Part shown: in pieces, positions 27,839 to 36,506 of the stretch
Position numbering within the stretch: the first letter of the stretch is position 1
Layout: the number at the start of each line of letters is the position of its first letter
Assembly (NCBI GenBank): GCA_008501825.1
Contig: QQUA01000022.1
Coordinates: 149,225-213,224 of the forward strand
Length of the DNA: 64,000 bases
From: Planctomycetota bacterium
GTDB taxonomy: Bacteria; Planctomycetota; UBA1135
Direction of reading: 5' to 3'
Program-made: the position numbers and the translations under genes
The notes under the pieces: model-generated
Seen by the model: only the letters and a program-made list of their open reading frames with translations
Databases searched by the model: none
What the model was told of the DNA's origin: nothing

Positions 27839-29437
27839 TTAGGGAAGGATGCTGGTGGCAACCACCGGCGTGACTCGGTTCTTCTGGACGGCTTGGAACC
27901 AAATGCTTTGGGTAGCTCCGACTCCAGGAATGATGAAGTCCCAGCGGACCTGCCCTCCCGCGTCGGTCATCCCTTGCTGCAATGGATTTCCAACTTGGCC
28001 ATAAGGATCGCAGACGTCCACGATCACGTTCAAGGCCGGAATGAATTCCGCACAGCTTCCGCCGTCCAAGCTGTAAATCAGCCAGGCGATTTCCGAAGGA
28101 GTGCCTCCCGTCACTTCGAAGGTTCCGATTTGCCCGCCTTGCAAGGGATACGGAGTCACTGCCAGCTCAAAGGGAGCCGGAGGAGTCGGAATTAGCTCAA
28201 AAAGGTAAGCAGCTCCAGCTTCCGTTCCCTGTACATCATGGAGGTGACTCCCGGTCAGGATCCACTCGGAAGTAAGTGCGACCGCCCAGCCCAGTTCATC
28301 TCCGCCGCCAGCATCGGAAGCAAGCAGTTTCCGGTCTTCATTCCAAGAATTTCCGTCGAATTGAAACAAATAGACGGAACCTCCTTGACCGGCGGAATCG
28401 TCATCCATCGGACAGCCGATGGCCACCGTATCTCCATTTATGGCCACGGACGCGCCGAAATAGTCAAATTCCCATAAATCGGAAGACAACAATCGTTGTT
28501 CTTCCTGCCAGGAGCTTCCGCTTCTTCTAAATACGTACGCTGTACCGGGCCAATAAAATACGCCTCTTTCCTTGCTCTTGGCTCCCACTACAATCACTTC
28601 GCCGGAGATGGCCACTGATTCCCCGAAGCGATCAAATGAATTGCCATCCGAAGCAAGCAACTTTCTCTCGCCACTCCATTGACTGCCGCCAAAAGAATAG
28701 GTGTATACCGAGCCGGTGAGCGGTCCGAAATCTTCGTCTTCATAGGCTCCCACAACAATTCGATCCCCGGATATGGCCACCGCTCCGCCATAATCATCTC
28801 CGTAAGCACCATCTGAGGCCCAAATTCGCTGCTCCTTGATCCAATTTCCGGAAAGGTTTCGATAGATGTACACGACTCCACTTGAGGTATCATTCCCATC
28901 CCCATAGGGAGCGCCAATGATCGCCACCCCGCTGGACATGGCAATGGAATGACCAAAACCTTCTCCTACATCGGGAGTTATTTTATCGACTTCATTCCAA
29001 CTTGATCCCGTCAATTCAAATACATAAACGGCCCCCCTCTGAACTTGGCCACTATCTTTTTCCTTCGGAGCCCCAACCATGATGAAATTGTCGGATATCG
29101 CTACTGAGTACCCGAACCAATCCAAGTTTTCTCCATCCGAGGCGATTAGCTTCTGTTGCTCTTCCCAGTACACACCATTGAACCAATAGACGTAAGCCGA
29201 GCCCTCATTTGTATCTTGTATGTCATCCTTGTGGGCTCCGACCACCGCATAATCACCGGATACAGCCACGGAAGAGCCAAGCCAATCGTAATCCATACCG
29301 TCTGCGGCCACCAGCTTGGCTTTTTCGGTCTGCTGCGCCGGCAAGGAAACCGACGAAAGGATGCTGAAGAGGGTGGCCAGGTAGAAAACCGGCCACCAAG
29401 AGCTACGAATGATCTCCAAAGACAAGAGTCTGTTCAC
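27839..29437 (-). CDS. FG-GAP repeat beta-propeller protein, copy A
   Basis: The product is 532 residues from GTG 29437, chosen for GGAGG seven bases upstream; the frame is open to a TTG at 29470. After a signal peptide there are about seven FG-GAP-type blades, each with an ASDG-xxxDxFGxSVAISGDxxVVGA pattern. A C-terminal domain of ~110 residues ends NRVTPVVATSILP. The propeller is probably extracellular; no catalytic motif is seen. It is a tandem paralogue of 29685-31283: same layout, identical last 13 residues, and a matching terminator hairpin. Confidence 0.85.
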   Translation of the reverse strand: MNRLLSLEIIRSSWWPVFYLATLFSILSSVSLPAQQTEKAKLVAADGMDYDWLGSSVAVSGDYAVVGAHKDDIQDTNEGSAYVYWFNGVYWEEQQKLIASDGENLDWFGYSVAISDNFIMVGAPKEKDSGQVQRGAVYVFELTGSSWNEVDKITPDVGEGFGHSIAMSSGVAIIGAPYGDGNDTSSGVVYIYRNLSGNWIKEQRIWASDGAYGDDYGGAVAISGDRIVVGAYEDEDFGPLTGSVYTYSFGGSQWSGERKLLASDGNSFDRFGESVAISGEVIVVGAKSKERGVFYWPGTAYVFRRSGSSWQEEQRLLSSDLWEFDYFGASVAINGDTVAIGCPMDDDSAGQGGSVYLFQFDGNSWNEDRKLLASDAGGGDELGWAVALTSEWILTGSHLHDVQGTEAGAAYLFELIPTPPAPFELAVTPYPLQGGQIGTFEVTGGTPSEIAWLIYSLDGGSCAEFIPALNVIVDVCDPYGQVGNPLQQGMTDAGGQVRWDFIIPGVGATQSIWFQAVQKNRVTPVVATSILP

Positions 29438-29514
29438 GGTCCAACCTCCAGTGTTGAGTCCTTCATCCAAGGAATGAAAATTCAGGATCCCAACGTGGAT
29501 TTTTCAATAATCCG

Positions 29515-29560
29515 AAAATTGGCCGGCTCGTCCCTTTTGGATAAAGACGTCGCCGACCGT
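29515..29560 (-). pseudogene. Possible remnant of an ECF sigma gene
   Basis: The stretch reading CCGAAAATTGGCCGGCTCG and onward matches the coding strand interior of the sigma gene at about 31824-31866 (CCGAAATTTGCCGGCTCG, then a similar GTCC-TTT-GGA and ACGTC pattern) with small gaps. It also directly follows a copy of the element found between the sigma gene and FG-GAP copy B. It may be what is left of a duplicated sigma gene after an internal deletion. The match is short, so chance or other sharing is not excluded. Confidence 0.35.
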
Positions 29561-29613
29561 GAGCAACTCCACAGGTCTTCGGCTATAGGCCGGGGGCGAT
29601 CCATAATGGAAAC

Positions 29614-29641
29614 GGGCCGCCTAGGAATTTCGGGGCGGCCC
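29614..29641 (-). terminator. Hairpin terminator after FG-GAP gene B
   Basis: GGGCCGCC (29614-29621) and GGCGGCCC (29634-29641) form an 8-bp stem with the same loop as the hairpin at 27764-27791 apart from one base. On the minus strand it is followed by GTTTCC. It ends the FG-GAP B transcript. Confidence 0.65.
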
Positions 29642-29684
29642 TTGACGCTTGATTTCGTCATTCTCCATTTCGCCAAGCCATCAC

Positions 29685-31283
29685 CTAGGGAAGGATGCTA
29701 GTAGCCACCACGGGCGTGACCCGATTCTCCTGGACGGCTTGGAACCATACCTGGATATTGGACGCAACCAACGGCATGGTCAAATTCCAGAGGAAGTCGC
29801 CGTTGAGATCGGTTATGCCGGAGGCCACGGGATTATCCTCATGATTAGAGGCGTCGCATAATTGGAGTATTACGTTCAAGGTTGGGAAATACTCGGAGCA
29901 AGATCCTCCAACCAGGCTATAGGCAAGCCAGATCGGTTGATTGGGATTCCCATTTCGAACGTGGAAAGAGCCGACTTGGCCACCTTGCAGAGGTAGCGGT
30001 GAAATTACAAGGTCAATTGGAGAAGGAATCGATCCGGCTTCAAATAAGTAAACTGAGCCTGCACGAGTTCCGTTGTCATTGTCCAACCAAGCTCCTGCGA
30101 ACAGACTCCCATTCGAAAAGGAGATTGACTTAGCCATTTGACTGGAGTCGCTTCCGTCAGAAGCCTGGAATTTTTGATTCTGAATCCAAGAACCTTGTAT
30201 GTGCTGAAACGTGTAAACGGTGCCCGAATCTACAGTGGAGCCATCCTCGCCTGGAGCCCCAACGGCAATCAATCCCCTATCGATCGAACACGATTGCCCG
30301 AACCCATCTACAGATTGCCCCTGAAGAGAAAGCAGTTTCTGTTCCTCTACCCACTGACCGGAAACTCGCCGAAAAACATAAGCTGCGCCGGCACCGTTTC
30401 CGTTATCGTCATCCCCGGACGCGCCGATGACCAAAAGATCTCCTTCAACCGAAATACTGCCACCAAACGCATCAGCAGATTCGCCATCCGAAGCCGTCAG
30501 CTTTTGCTCCTCCACCCAAATATTTCCGTCAAAAGAAAAAGAGTAGACGGCCCCGGCACTCCAACCGAGTTGATCATCTCCAACAGCACCAACCATCAAA
30601 TCCTGCCCTTCTAGGGACACAGGATACCCAAACTTCGCGTAGGGGCTTCCATCCGAAGCGGTCAGCTTTTGCTCCTCCAGCCATTGATTACCGACCAAAC
30701 GAAATAGATACACAGACCCCGATGCGAAGCCAAGATCATCGTCCTGATGAGATCCAATGGCGACAACATCATATCCAGCGGCCACCGACTTGCCGAATAC
30801 ATTGAGAGGCTCGCCGTCGGAGGCTATGAGCTTCTCTTCTTCCATCCAATTTTGGCCATCAAATCGAAATATATAGGCGGCGCCGGAAGAGTCACCGAAC
30901 TCGCGGTCGCCATGAGCCCCCACTACGATCAAATCCGAGAAAATGGAAACTGCAATTCCAAAACTATCCCCCGCCTCTCCGTCGGAAGGGATGAGTTTCT
31001 GCTCTTCGACCCAAGCTCCTCCAACCTTTCGAAACACATAGGCGGCTCCTGACATCTCTCCTTGGTCATCGTCCGCAAACGCCCCGACTACCGCGACGCC
31101 GTCTGACACCGAAACGGAGTACCCAAATCGATCCTCCTGAAATCCATCCGAGGCCAACAGTTCCTCGACTTCAAACTGCTGGCCGTGGGCCAAGCTCCCC
31201 GGAAGTATCAGGAAGACAATCGTGAAACAAAGAATCGCCTTGGGCAACAACAAGACGAATTGTCGTAGGTTCAGAATGATCAT
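29685..31283 (-). CDS. FG-GAP repeat beta-propeller protein, copy B
   Basis: The 532-residue product has a signal peptide (LLLPKAILCFTIVFLILPGSLAHG) and about seven FG-GAP blades of the form ASDGxxxDxFGxSVSVxGDxxVVGAxxDDD. Its C-terminal domain ends NRVTPVVATSILP. ATG 31283 is preceded by AGGAGC. It is a paralogue of copy A but clearly diverged through the blades. The first codons contain a 15-base exact match to the BlaI operator at 23643-23658. It lies on the same strand as, and downstream of, the ECF sigma gene. Confidence 0.85.
   Translation of the reverse strand: MIILNLRQFVLLLPKAILCFTIVFLILPGSLAHGQQFEVEELLASDGFQEDRFGYSVSVSDGVAVVGAFADDDQGEMSGAAYVFRKVGGAWVEEQKLIPSDGEAGDSFGIAVSIFSDLIVVGAHGDREFGDSSGAAYIFRFDGQNWMEEEKLIASDGEPLNVFGKSVAAGYDVVAIGSHQDDDLGFASGSVYLFRLVGNQWLEEQKLTASDGSPYAKFGYPVSLEGQDLMVGAVGDDQLGWSAGAVYSFSFDGNIWVEEQKLTASDGESADAFGGSISVEGDLLVIGASGDDDNGNGAGAAYVFRRVSGQWVEEQKLLSLQGQSVDGFGQSCSIDRGLIAVGAPGEDGSTVDSGTVYTFQHIQGSWIQNQKFQASDGSDSSQMAKSISFSNGSLFAGAWLDNDNGTRAGSVYLFEAGSIPSPIDLVISPLPLQGGQVGSFHVRNGNPNQPIWLAYSLVGGSCSEYFPTLNVILQLCDASNHEDNPVASGITDLNGDFLWNLTMPLVASNIQVWFQAVQENRVTPVVATSILP
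31252..31268. promoter_or_regulatory. Possible second BlaI operator in the start of FG-GAP B
   Basis: GACGAATTGTCGTAG at 31254-31268 is identical to bases 23644-23658 of the BlaI promoter palindrome. The right arm GTCGTA is intact and the left arm has two mismatches. It overlaps codons 6-10 of FG-GAP gene B. A functional operator here is inference. Confidence 0.35.
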
Positions 31284-31327
31284 GACAAGCTCCTATGAAA
31301 GGTCCCTGGATAAGGAATGAAAATCTG

Positions 31328-31345
31328 AAATCCCAACGGGGATTT
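31328..31345 (-). terminator. Short hairpin after the sigma gene
   Basis: AAATCCC (31328-31334) pairs with GGGATTT (31339-31345) round a 4-base loop. Read on the minus strand it is followed by CAGATTTTC. It is 27 bases past the sigma stop and before FG-GAP B. A degraded copy lies upstream of FG-GAP A at about 29486-29505. Confidence 0.45.
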
Positions 31346-31371
31346 TTATGGAAATCCGAAATCCGCTCGAT

Positions 31372-31941
31372 TTACTTCGGCAAAATGCCTCGAAGCCGAT
31401 CGGTCGCTCGTTTCAGAGCCATGCGAGCGGCTTCGAGTTGCATGTCAAATTTTTGGGCGATTTCCTCCAGAGTCCTGCCCTCGAACAAGGCGCCCAATAG
31501 TTCCCGATCTCGCGGGCTGAGCTTCTCGAAACCGAGCTGAGCCAGCTCTTGAGCTTCGGCTTCGGCCGCCTCGGAAGCTGGGCTCGGAAAAGGGCTCTCC
31601 GGATTCCAGGTTCCTTCCTGTGGGTAGACGCGCCGATCTTCTCTCCGCTTTTGGGCCTTCCTGGCAAGAATTTTGCGATAGACCTTGCTGCGAAAGTGCT
31701 GGGAGACCAAGTTCAAGAATGCGGCACGGTTTTTGAACTCGAAACGGTGAAGTTGCCGGCTCAGGTCCCCCAAGATGGAAACCACGACGTCCTCGGTGTC
31801 GATCTGACGCCGCAAATCAGCCGAAATTTGCCGGCTCGTCCTTTGGACGATAACGTCCCAAAAGTACTGGAGGAATTCGTGGGCGGCATCTCGGTCGGCT
31901 TTGGCTTCCAGAAAAACTTCCTTTAGAACGGCATCTCGCAT
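31372..31941 (-). CDS. ECF-type sigma-70 factor
   Basis: The product is 189 residues from ATG 31941, chosen for GAGGGTG upstream and for typical ECF length; the frame is open to ATG 32079, which has no Shine-Dalgarno. The sigma-2 region runs HEFLQYFWDVIVQRTSRQISADLRRQIDTEDVVVSIL to LNLVSQHFRSKVYRKI. The sigma-4 region has LSPRDRELLGALFEGRTLEEIAQKFDMQLEAARMALKRATDRLRGIL, a clear helix-turn-helix. This matches the Planctomycetota ECF group encoded next to Ser/Thr kinases. It is divergent from the kinase gene and presumably acts in the same pathway. Confidence 0.85.
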   Translation of the reverse strand: MRDAVLKEVFLEAKADRDAAHEFLQYFWDVIVQRTSRQISADLRRQIDTEDVVVSILGDLSRQLHRFEFKNRAAFLNLVSQHFRSKVYRKILARKAQKRREDRRVYPQEGTWNPESPFPSPASEAAEAEAQELAQLGFEKLSPRDRELLGALFEGRTLEEIAQKFDMQLEAARMALKRATDRLRGILPK

Positions 31942-32093
31942 TGATACACCCTCTGCAACCTGTTTTTGGATGGAATCGCGGACATCCCGCCGCTCCATCA
32001 AAGCCAAGCTGGCCGGACCCAGTTGTTCCCGGCAGAAGCCAAGCGCTAAACTAAATTCGAATTCGGGAGCTGCATTCATAAAGGAACGAGATC

Positions 32094-34775
32094 ATGACTG
32101 AGGATCAACTATGGCAAGAACAGGCGGAGCAAGCCTTCCTCGCTTACCTGGACATGCTACAAGATGAAGGGCAACCATCTAGCCGGAAAGAATTTATAAG
32201 TCAGTACCCCCACCAGGTACAAACTTTTTTACGCCAATTATTCGACCGGGCAAAGGAATTGACCCGGATGAGGGACGCCTACTCGCTCCGACCGAGAGAA
32301 ACCTTTGGAGATTATCGGCTGATCGAAGAGCTGGGCAAAGGCGGTATGGGCGTCGTTTGGAAGGCGGAACAGATTTCGGTAGGAAGGAAGGTGGCGCTCA
32401 AATTGTTGCAACCGAACGTCCTCTTGACCGATACGGTTTTACAACGATTTCAGCGGGAAGCTTTGCTTACGGCCAGACTGGAACACCCGGCCATCGTCAC
32501 CGTATTTGCAGTCGAAGCTCGAGCCGATTGCCCTTTCATCGTGGAAGAGCTGGTTGAAAACGGCCGCACCTTGGCACATCACTTGGAAGAAATTCGGCGA
32601 ATGCCGAAGCTTCCCCCGAATTATTTTCAAGCTACGGCGGAGATGTTTTTGGAGGTCGCCGATGCCTTCGATCAAGTCCATCGAGAAGGAGTCATTCACC
32701 GCGACATCAAGCCGGGGAATCTATTGATGACTCCGAAGAACAAGCTAAAAATTGCCGACTTCGGCCTGGCCTTCGAAGATCAAGCGATTCCTCTCTCGGC
32801 AACCGATACCTTTGCAGGCACTCCTCATTATCTGAGCCCCGAACAAATTTCCGGTCGAAGCCAGGATCTGGATCCGCGAACGGATGTTTTCAGCCTTGGG
32901 GTCACCCTCTATGAAGCTTTGACCCTGACTCCTGCCTTCGGCACCGGCACCCGGACTCAAATATTGCAGCGAATCTCAGAAGTGGATCCGGTTGAGCCTC
33001 GCAAGTATCAAGCGAAGGTCCCTCGAAATTTGTCGACCATCTGCATGAAAGCGATCGAAAAAGATCGAAGGCGTAGATATGCCAGCATGGACGCCTTTGC
33101 CAGCGATTTGAGGCGGTTTCTGAAGGAAGAGCCCATTCAAGCCAAACCGGCGAGCTTGACCTATCGGGGCAGCAAATGGATCAAACGCCATCGGGCCAAG
33201 AGCGTTGCCGCGGCCCTGCTCCTGGTCGGCCTCCCAGTGGTCGCGGCCTTGGGCCAATGGATCGTCACCCATTGGGACGACGTCCAAGCGCAGGTAAGCG
33301 ACCGTCGAACCCAAAATGCCGAATATTGGGTTCAGGAGGGTTTTCTCCAATTGGGTGAAGTTCAGACCCAGGCCGCCCTCCATTCCTTTCGACGATCGAT
33401 GGAGATCCAGCCCAGCCCGGAAGGCCTCATGGGATGGATTCAGGCCCTCCTTCGTTCCCAGAAGCCCGATGAGGCTTTGGACCTGCTGAATCATCACTGC
33501 GAATTGCAAAACCGATTCCCGGATTTGATACGGGTGAAAGTTCTCATCCATCGGGCCAAGGACCAGAAAGAGGTCGCCGAGAGTATTATGAATGAACGAA
33601 GGGAACCCTCAACGGCCGCGGGTTGGTTTCTGGAGGGTCAGTTGTTATTGGCGGAGGCGGTGCAAAATAAAGAACAGAAGGACCCGGATACCTTTCAAGC
33701 CGCGATCAGAGCCTTCCAAACGGCAACCTACTTAGCAGAATCCAAGGCTTTGTATTTCTTTCAATTCTCACGAGCTCTGTTCCTATCCGAATCAGAGCAC
33801 GATTTAGCCGCTCCCTTAGCCGCCGCCATTCAAGCTCGCTGGCCGGAATCCAGTTACGCCAGATACCATTGTGGATTGCTCTACGACCACACCGAGGAGT
33901 GGGAAAAAGCCAAGGAACACTATCAACGTTCGGTTGAATTGAACCCAAGTTTCAGTCTTGGACACCACAACTTGGGTGTCGCTCTCTTTCATCTGAAACA
34001 ATTCAGCGAAGCGACTTCGGCGGTTCATCGCGCCATCGATCTTAACCCAGATTATGCCAAAGCCTACAGCAGCCTCGGGGTCATCCTTCGCCTACAAGGC
34101 CAATGGAAAGAAGCTGTGTCCGCCTTCCAAGAAGCGATCCGACGGGATCCGAATTTTTCCGAAGCCTACAACAATCTAGGGAACACCCTACGAGACCTGA
34201 TCAAACTTCCGGAGTCGGCCGAGGCCCTTCAGTTCTACCTCAAGCTGGAGCCGAATTCAGCCATCGGCCACAATAATTTGGGAGCGACCTTAAGAGCCCA
34301 AGGCAAGTTAGACGAAGCTCAAGCCGCCATCGAGCGTGCCCTCGAAATTCAACCGGACTTCGCTCATGCCCATTACAATCTTGGCCTCATTTTCGGCGAG
34401 AAAGGCATGCAAGATAAAGCCCTTCAAGCCTATCGAAAGGCGATTCAATACGATGCTCACCATGCAGATGCCTTCAACGCCATGGGTTTGGCGTGGACGG
34501 CTCTCGGGAATCAGACTGAGGCTATGGGAGCTTTTCTACAGGCAGTAAAGGTCGATCCGAATCACGCAGATGCCTATCTCAATTTAGGCATTGCCAAAGG
34601 TCGAGAAGGGTCGAAAGAGGAAGCCGCAGAAGCATTTCAAATGGCGCTTCAAATCAACCCGAAACTGACCACCGCTCGATTAAATCTTGGAAATACTTTG
34701 GAAGGACTCGGGGAAATAAAAGAGGCCCAGCAAACTTACCAAACTGCAGTTGAATTGGATCCGGAAAACCCCTGA
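32094..34775 (+). CDS. Membrane Ser/Thr protein kinase with TPR repeats
   Basis: The 893-residue product has a kinase domain at about 73-345: Gly-rich loop GKGGMG (81-86), Lys in VALKLL (K103), HRDIKPGNLL (H202-D204), ADFGLA and GTPHYLSPEQ. A membrane helix lies at about 368-390. About eleven TPR units follow (for example AEYNLGVALF-like LGHHNLGVALFHLKQFSEA). The frame ends at TGA 34773-34775 within the TPR array. In-frame sequence continues to 34946 with the tail motif seen in planctomycete TPR kinases (FEAALPFLQQGQQLGQRLPGWP). The annotated end may therefore be a premature stop. AAGGAACGAG precedes the ATG. It is paired with the ECF sigma gene. Confidence 0.92.
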   Translation: MTEDQLWQEQAEQAFLAYLDMLQDEGQPSSRKEFISQYPHQVQTFLRQLFDRAKELTRMRDAYSLRPRETFGDYRLIEELGKGGMGVVWKAEQISVGRKVALKLLQPNVLLTDTVLQRFQREALLTARLEHPAIVTVFAVEARADCPFIVEELVENGRTLAHHLEEIRRMPKLPPNYFQATAEMFLEVADAFDQVHREGVIHRDIKPGNLLMTPKNKLKIADFGLAFEDQAIPLSATDTFAGTPHYLSPEQISGRSQDLDPRTDVFSLGVTLYEALTLTPAFGTGTRTQILQRISEVDPVEPRKYQAKVPRNLSTICMKAIEKDRRRRYASMDAFASDLRRFLKEEPIQAKPASLTYRGSKWIKRHRAKSVAAALLLVGLPVVAALGQWIVTHWDDVQAQVSDRRTQNAEYWVQEGFLQLGEVQTQAALHSFRRSMEIQPSPEGLMGWIQALLRSQKPDEALDLLNHHCELQNRFPDLIRVKVLIHRAKDQKEVAESIMNERREPSTAAGWFLEGQLLLAEAVQNKEQKDPDTFQAAIRAFQTATYLAESKALYFFQFSRALFLSESEHDLAAPLAAAIQARWPESSYARYHCGLLYDHTEEWEKAKEHYQRSVELNPSFSLGHHNLGVALFHLKQFSEATSAVHRAIDLNPDYAKAYSSLGVILRLQGQWKEAVSAFQEAIRRDPNFSEAYNNLGNTLRDLIKLPESAEALQFYLKLEPNSAIGHNNLGATLRAQGKLDEAQAAIERALEIQPDFAHAHYNLGLIFGEKGMQDKALQAYRKAIQYDAHHADAFNAMGLAWTALGNQTEAMGAFLQAVKVDPNHADAYLNLGIAKGREGSKEEAAEAFQMALQINPKLTTARLNLGNTLEGLGEIKEAQQTYQTAVELDPENP

Positions 34776-34946
34776 GCAAATTTGATTCTTGGAGATTTCC
34801 ATTTCCGTCACGATCAATTCGAAGCGGCCTTGCCTTTCTTACAGCAAGGCCAGCAGCTCGGCCAACGCCTACCGGGTTGGCCCAGCCAAGTCGCCGACTT
34901 GATTCAACAATGCCAGAATCAATTGCGCGAAAATGCCGGCTCGTGA
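34776..34946 (+). pseudogene. In-frame C-terminal extension of the TPR kinase beyond TGA
   Basis: Fifty-six sense codons in the kinase frame follow the TGA at 34773-34775 and end at TGA 34944-34946. They encode a TPR half-unit (ILGDFHFRHDQFEAALPFL) and a GQQLGQRLPGWPSQVADLIQQC tail. That tail resembles the usual end of planctomycete kinases (GHELGSRRPGWPYPSAQW type, from family knowledge). This suggests a recent nonsense change (for example CGA or TGG to TGA), a sequencing error, or readthrough. Confidence 0.55.
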
Positions 34947-35006
34947 GCCGGGGAAGAGAGTTCGGTTTCCTTTCCCGGCTCCGGCCAATTGAAGTCCGTC
35001 CATGCC

Positions 35007-36404
35007 CTAATTGGCTACCGCCGCAAGCCGTTGCGCCGCCGCCAAACCGGATAGTAGCGCCCCGTGAACGGTGGCATGGTATTCCGCAAGGGTGTGCTCG
35101 CCGGCGAAGAATAGGCGGTCGCTACCAGAATCAAGGAAGCGATCATTGTCCTGTTTGCCGGTGCCGACCACCCACCCGGAGTAGCTTCCTTCGGTATGAG
35201 GAGAAGTCCCCCATTCGCTGGCAATCACTTGGGTCGGCGATGGAATCTGCGGGCCATACATCAACCGCAATTCCTGCATCACTCGGGCTACCGCCTGGGT
35301 TGAGGACATTCCTTCCATCAAATCCGCCATTTCAGCGCTGGTTTCGACCGTCAAAATCGATTTGCCGGTCAACGGCACTCGATTGGTAAAAAAGAAGTGT
35401 TCCCCGGCGCCATAAGGCTGATGAGGCACTCCTGCCTTGCCGATCCAATCCATTTGATCGTTCCAAAACACCGAAGGAAATTCAAGGATCAGGCGGTGGC
35501 GGCGACCGAAGCCCAGAGCCTGGATCGAACCTTGCAAAGCAGAGGGCAAAGCCGGCAGGAACTGCACGTTTCCAGCCTTTAACACCCCAAGAGGTAAGGT
35601 GGCCACCACTCTTTCCGCTTCGAAGACTCCTTGGTTGGTGACCACTCTGGCTACCGCTCCGCGAGTATCCACCGACTGCACCGCATGGAGAAGACGGACG
35701 TCGACCCCCTGGGCCAAGCCCTGAACGATGCCGTCGAAACCACCTAAAGGCCAACCATCCCCTCCACCGAAGGTTTCATAGCCTCCGGTTTTGGAACTGT
35801 AGCGCTGCAAATACTGGCTGGTCTCGTCAACGTAACCGGCGAACATTAAATCCCCGGCGACTTGTTCTTCCCCTGGTTGAAACCGCCCCGGCGTGCCAAC
35901 GTCGTCCAACGACTGGGCCAAGGATTGATCACGGATCAAGAAAAAGCCCAGGGCATAAGCCAATCCCATGGAAAACCAGACTTTGTTTGCGGCGGAATCC
36001 AACGCACTTTGGGAAATCAACCGCCCCTGCAGATCATGAAGTTCGAAATCAAAACTGGCGGTCTGAATGCCGACCCCAAAGCGCCGGGCCAGCTTGCTGA
36101 TCGGATTGCCGTGGACTCCGTGAATCCAGGTGGCGCCAAGATCGATCGGAACTCCCAAAGAACGGTCGGTCTGGATGCGACCGCCGACCCGGTCCCTGGC
36201 TTCGAGCACGATCACCTGACCCGGAGCAGAAAAACCGAGCTTTTCCTTCAGGACTCGGGCAGTAGCCAGCCCGGAAACTCCCGCCCCGATGACGAGCACT
36301 CGGTCTTGAGGTCCGCCGGAGCGTTGAAAAGCGGAAAGCCAGCCGCCACCGAGCAAGGTGGCCCCGCCGGCTGAGCAGCGTTTCAGAAAGAGGCGACGAT
36401 CCAT
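35007..36404 (-). CDS. Flavin monoamine oxidase family protein, second copy
   Basis: The product is 465 residues from ATG 36404. A Tat-like start MDRRLFLKRCSAGG leads to FAD motif VLVIGAGVSGLATARVL, VIVLEARDRVGGRIQTD and GVPIDLGATWIHGVHGNP. The C-terminal FAD segment is LFFAGEHTLAEYHATVHGALLSGLAAAQRL. It is closer to the polyamine/lysine-demethylase-like branch than the copy at 6556-8022 (ATWIHG, FAGEHT). The substrate is unknown. It is convergent with the kinase gene and divergent from the response regulator. Confidence 0.88.
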   Translation of the reverse strand: MDRRLFLKRCSAGGATLLGGGWLSAFQRSGGPQDRVLVIGAGVSGLATARVLKEKLGFSAPGQVIVLEARDRVGGRIQTDRSLGVPIDLGATWIHGVHGNPISKLARRFGVGIQTASFDFELHDLQGRLISQSALDSAANKVWFSMGLAYALGFFLIRDQSLAQSLDDVGTPGRFQPGEEQVAGDLMFAGYVDETSQYLQRYSSKTGGYETFGGGDGWPLGGFDGIVQGLAQGVDVRLLHAVQSVDTRGAVARVVTNQGVFEAERVVATLPLGVLKAGNVQFLPALPSALQGSIQALGFGRRHRLILEFPSVFWNDQMDWIGKAGVPHQPYGAGEHFFFTNRVPLTGKSILTVETSAEMADLMEGMSSTQAVARVMQELRLMYGPQIPSPTQVIASEWGTSPHTEGSYSGWVVGTGKQDNDRFLDSGSDRLFFAGEHTLAEYHATVHGALLSGLAAAQRLAAVAN

Positions 36405-36506
36405 GACCTTAGCCAAGCTATCCGACCGAATGATCCAAGTTGTTTCCAACTGGTGTCCAGAGTTGGCAAACCGCCTTTGCCACGTCAATCTAGGAAGAAC
36501 GCAACT

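Noticed and set aside
29482..29676. 64-residue minus-strand frame between the FG-GAP paralogues
   Set aside because: Not in the frame of the sigma-like remnant and overlaps the terminator hairpin; not a gene.
31942..32079. Upstream extension of the sigma gene to ATG 32079
   Set aside because: No Shine-Dalgarno, would leave 14 bases to the divergent kinase start, and gives an unusually long N terminus; ATG 31941 has GAGGGTG and typical ECF length.
34776..34800. SECIS-like mini-hairpin after the kinase TGA
   Set aside because: Only 4 bp of stem with mismatches outside, and a selenocysteine in a TPR repeat makes no biochemical sense.
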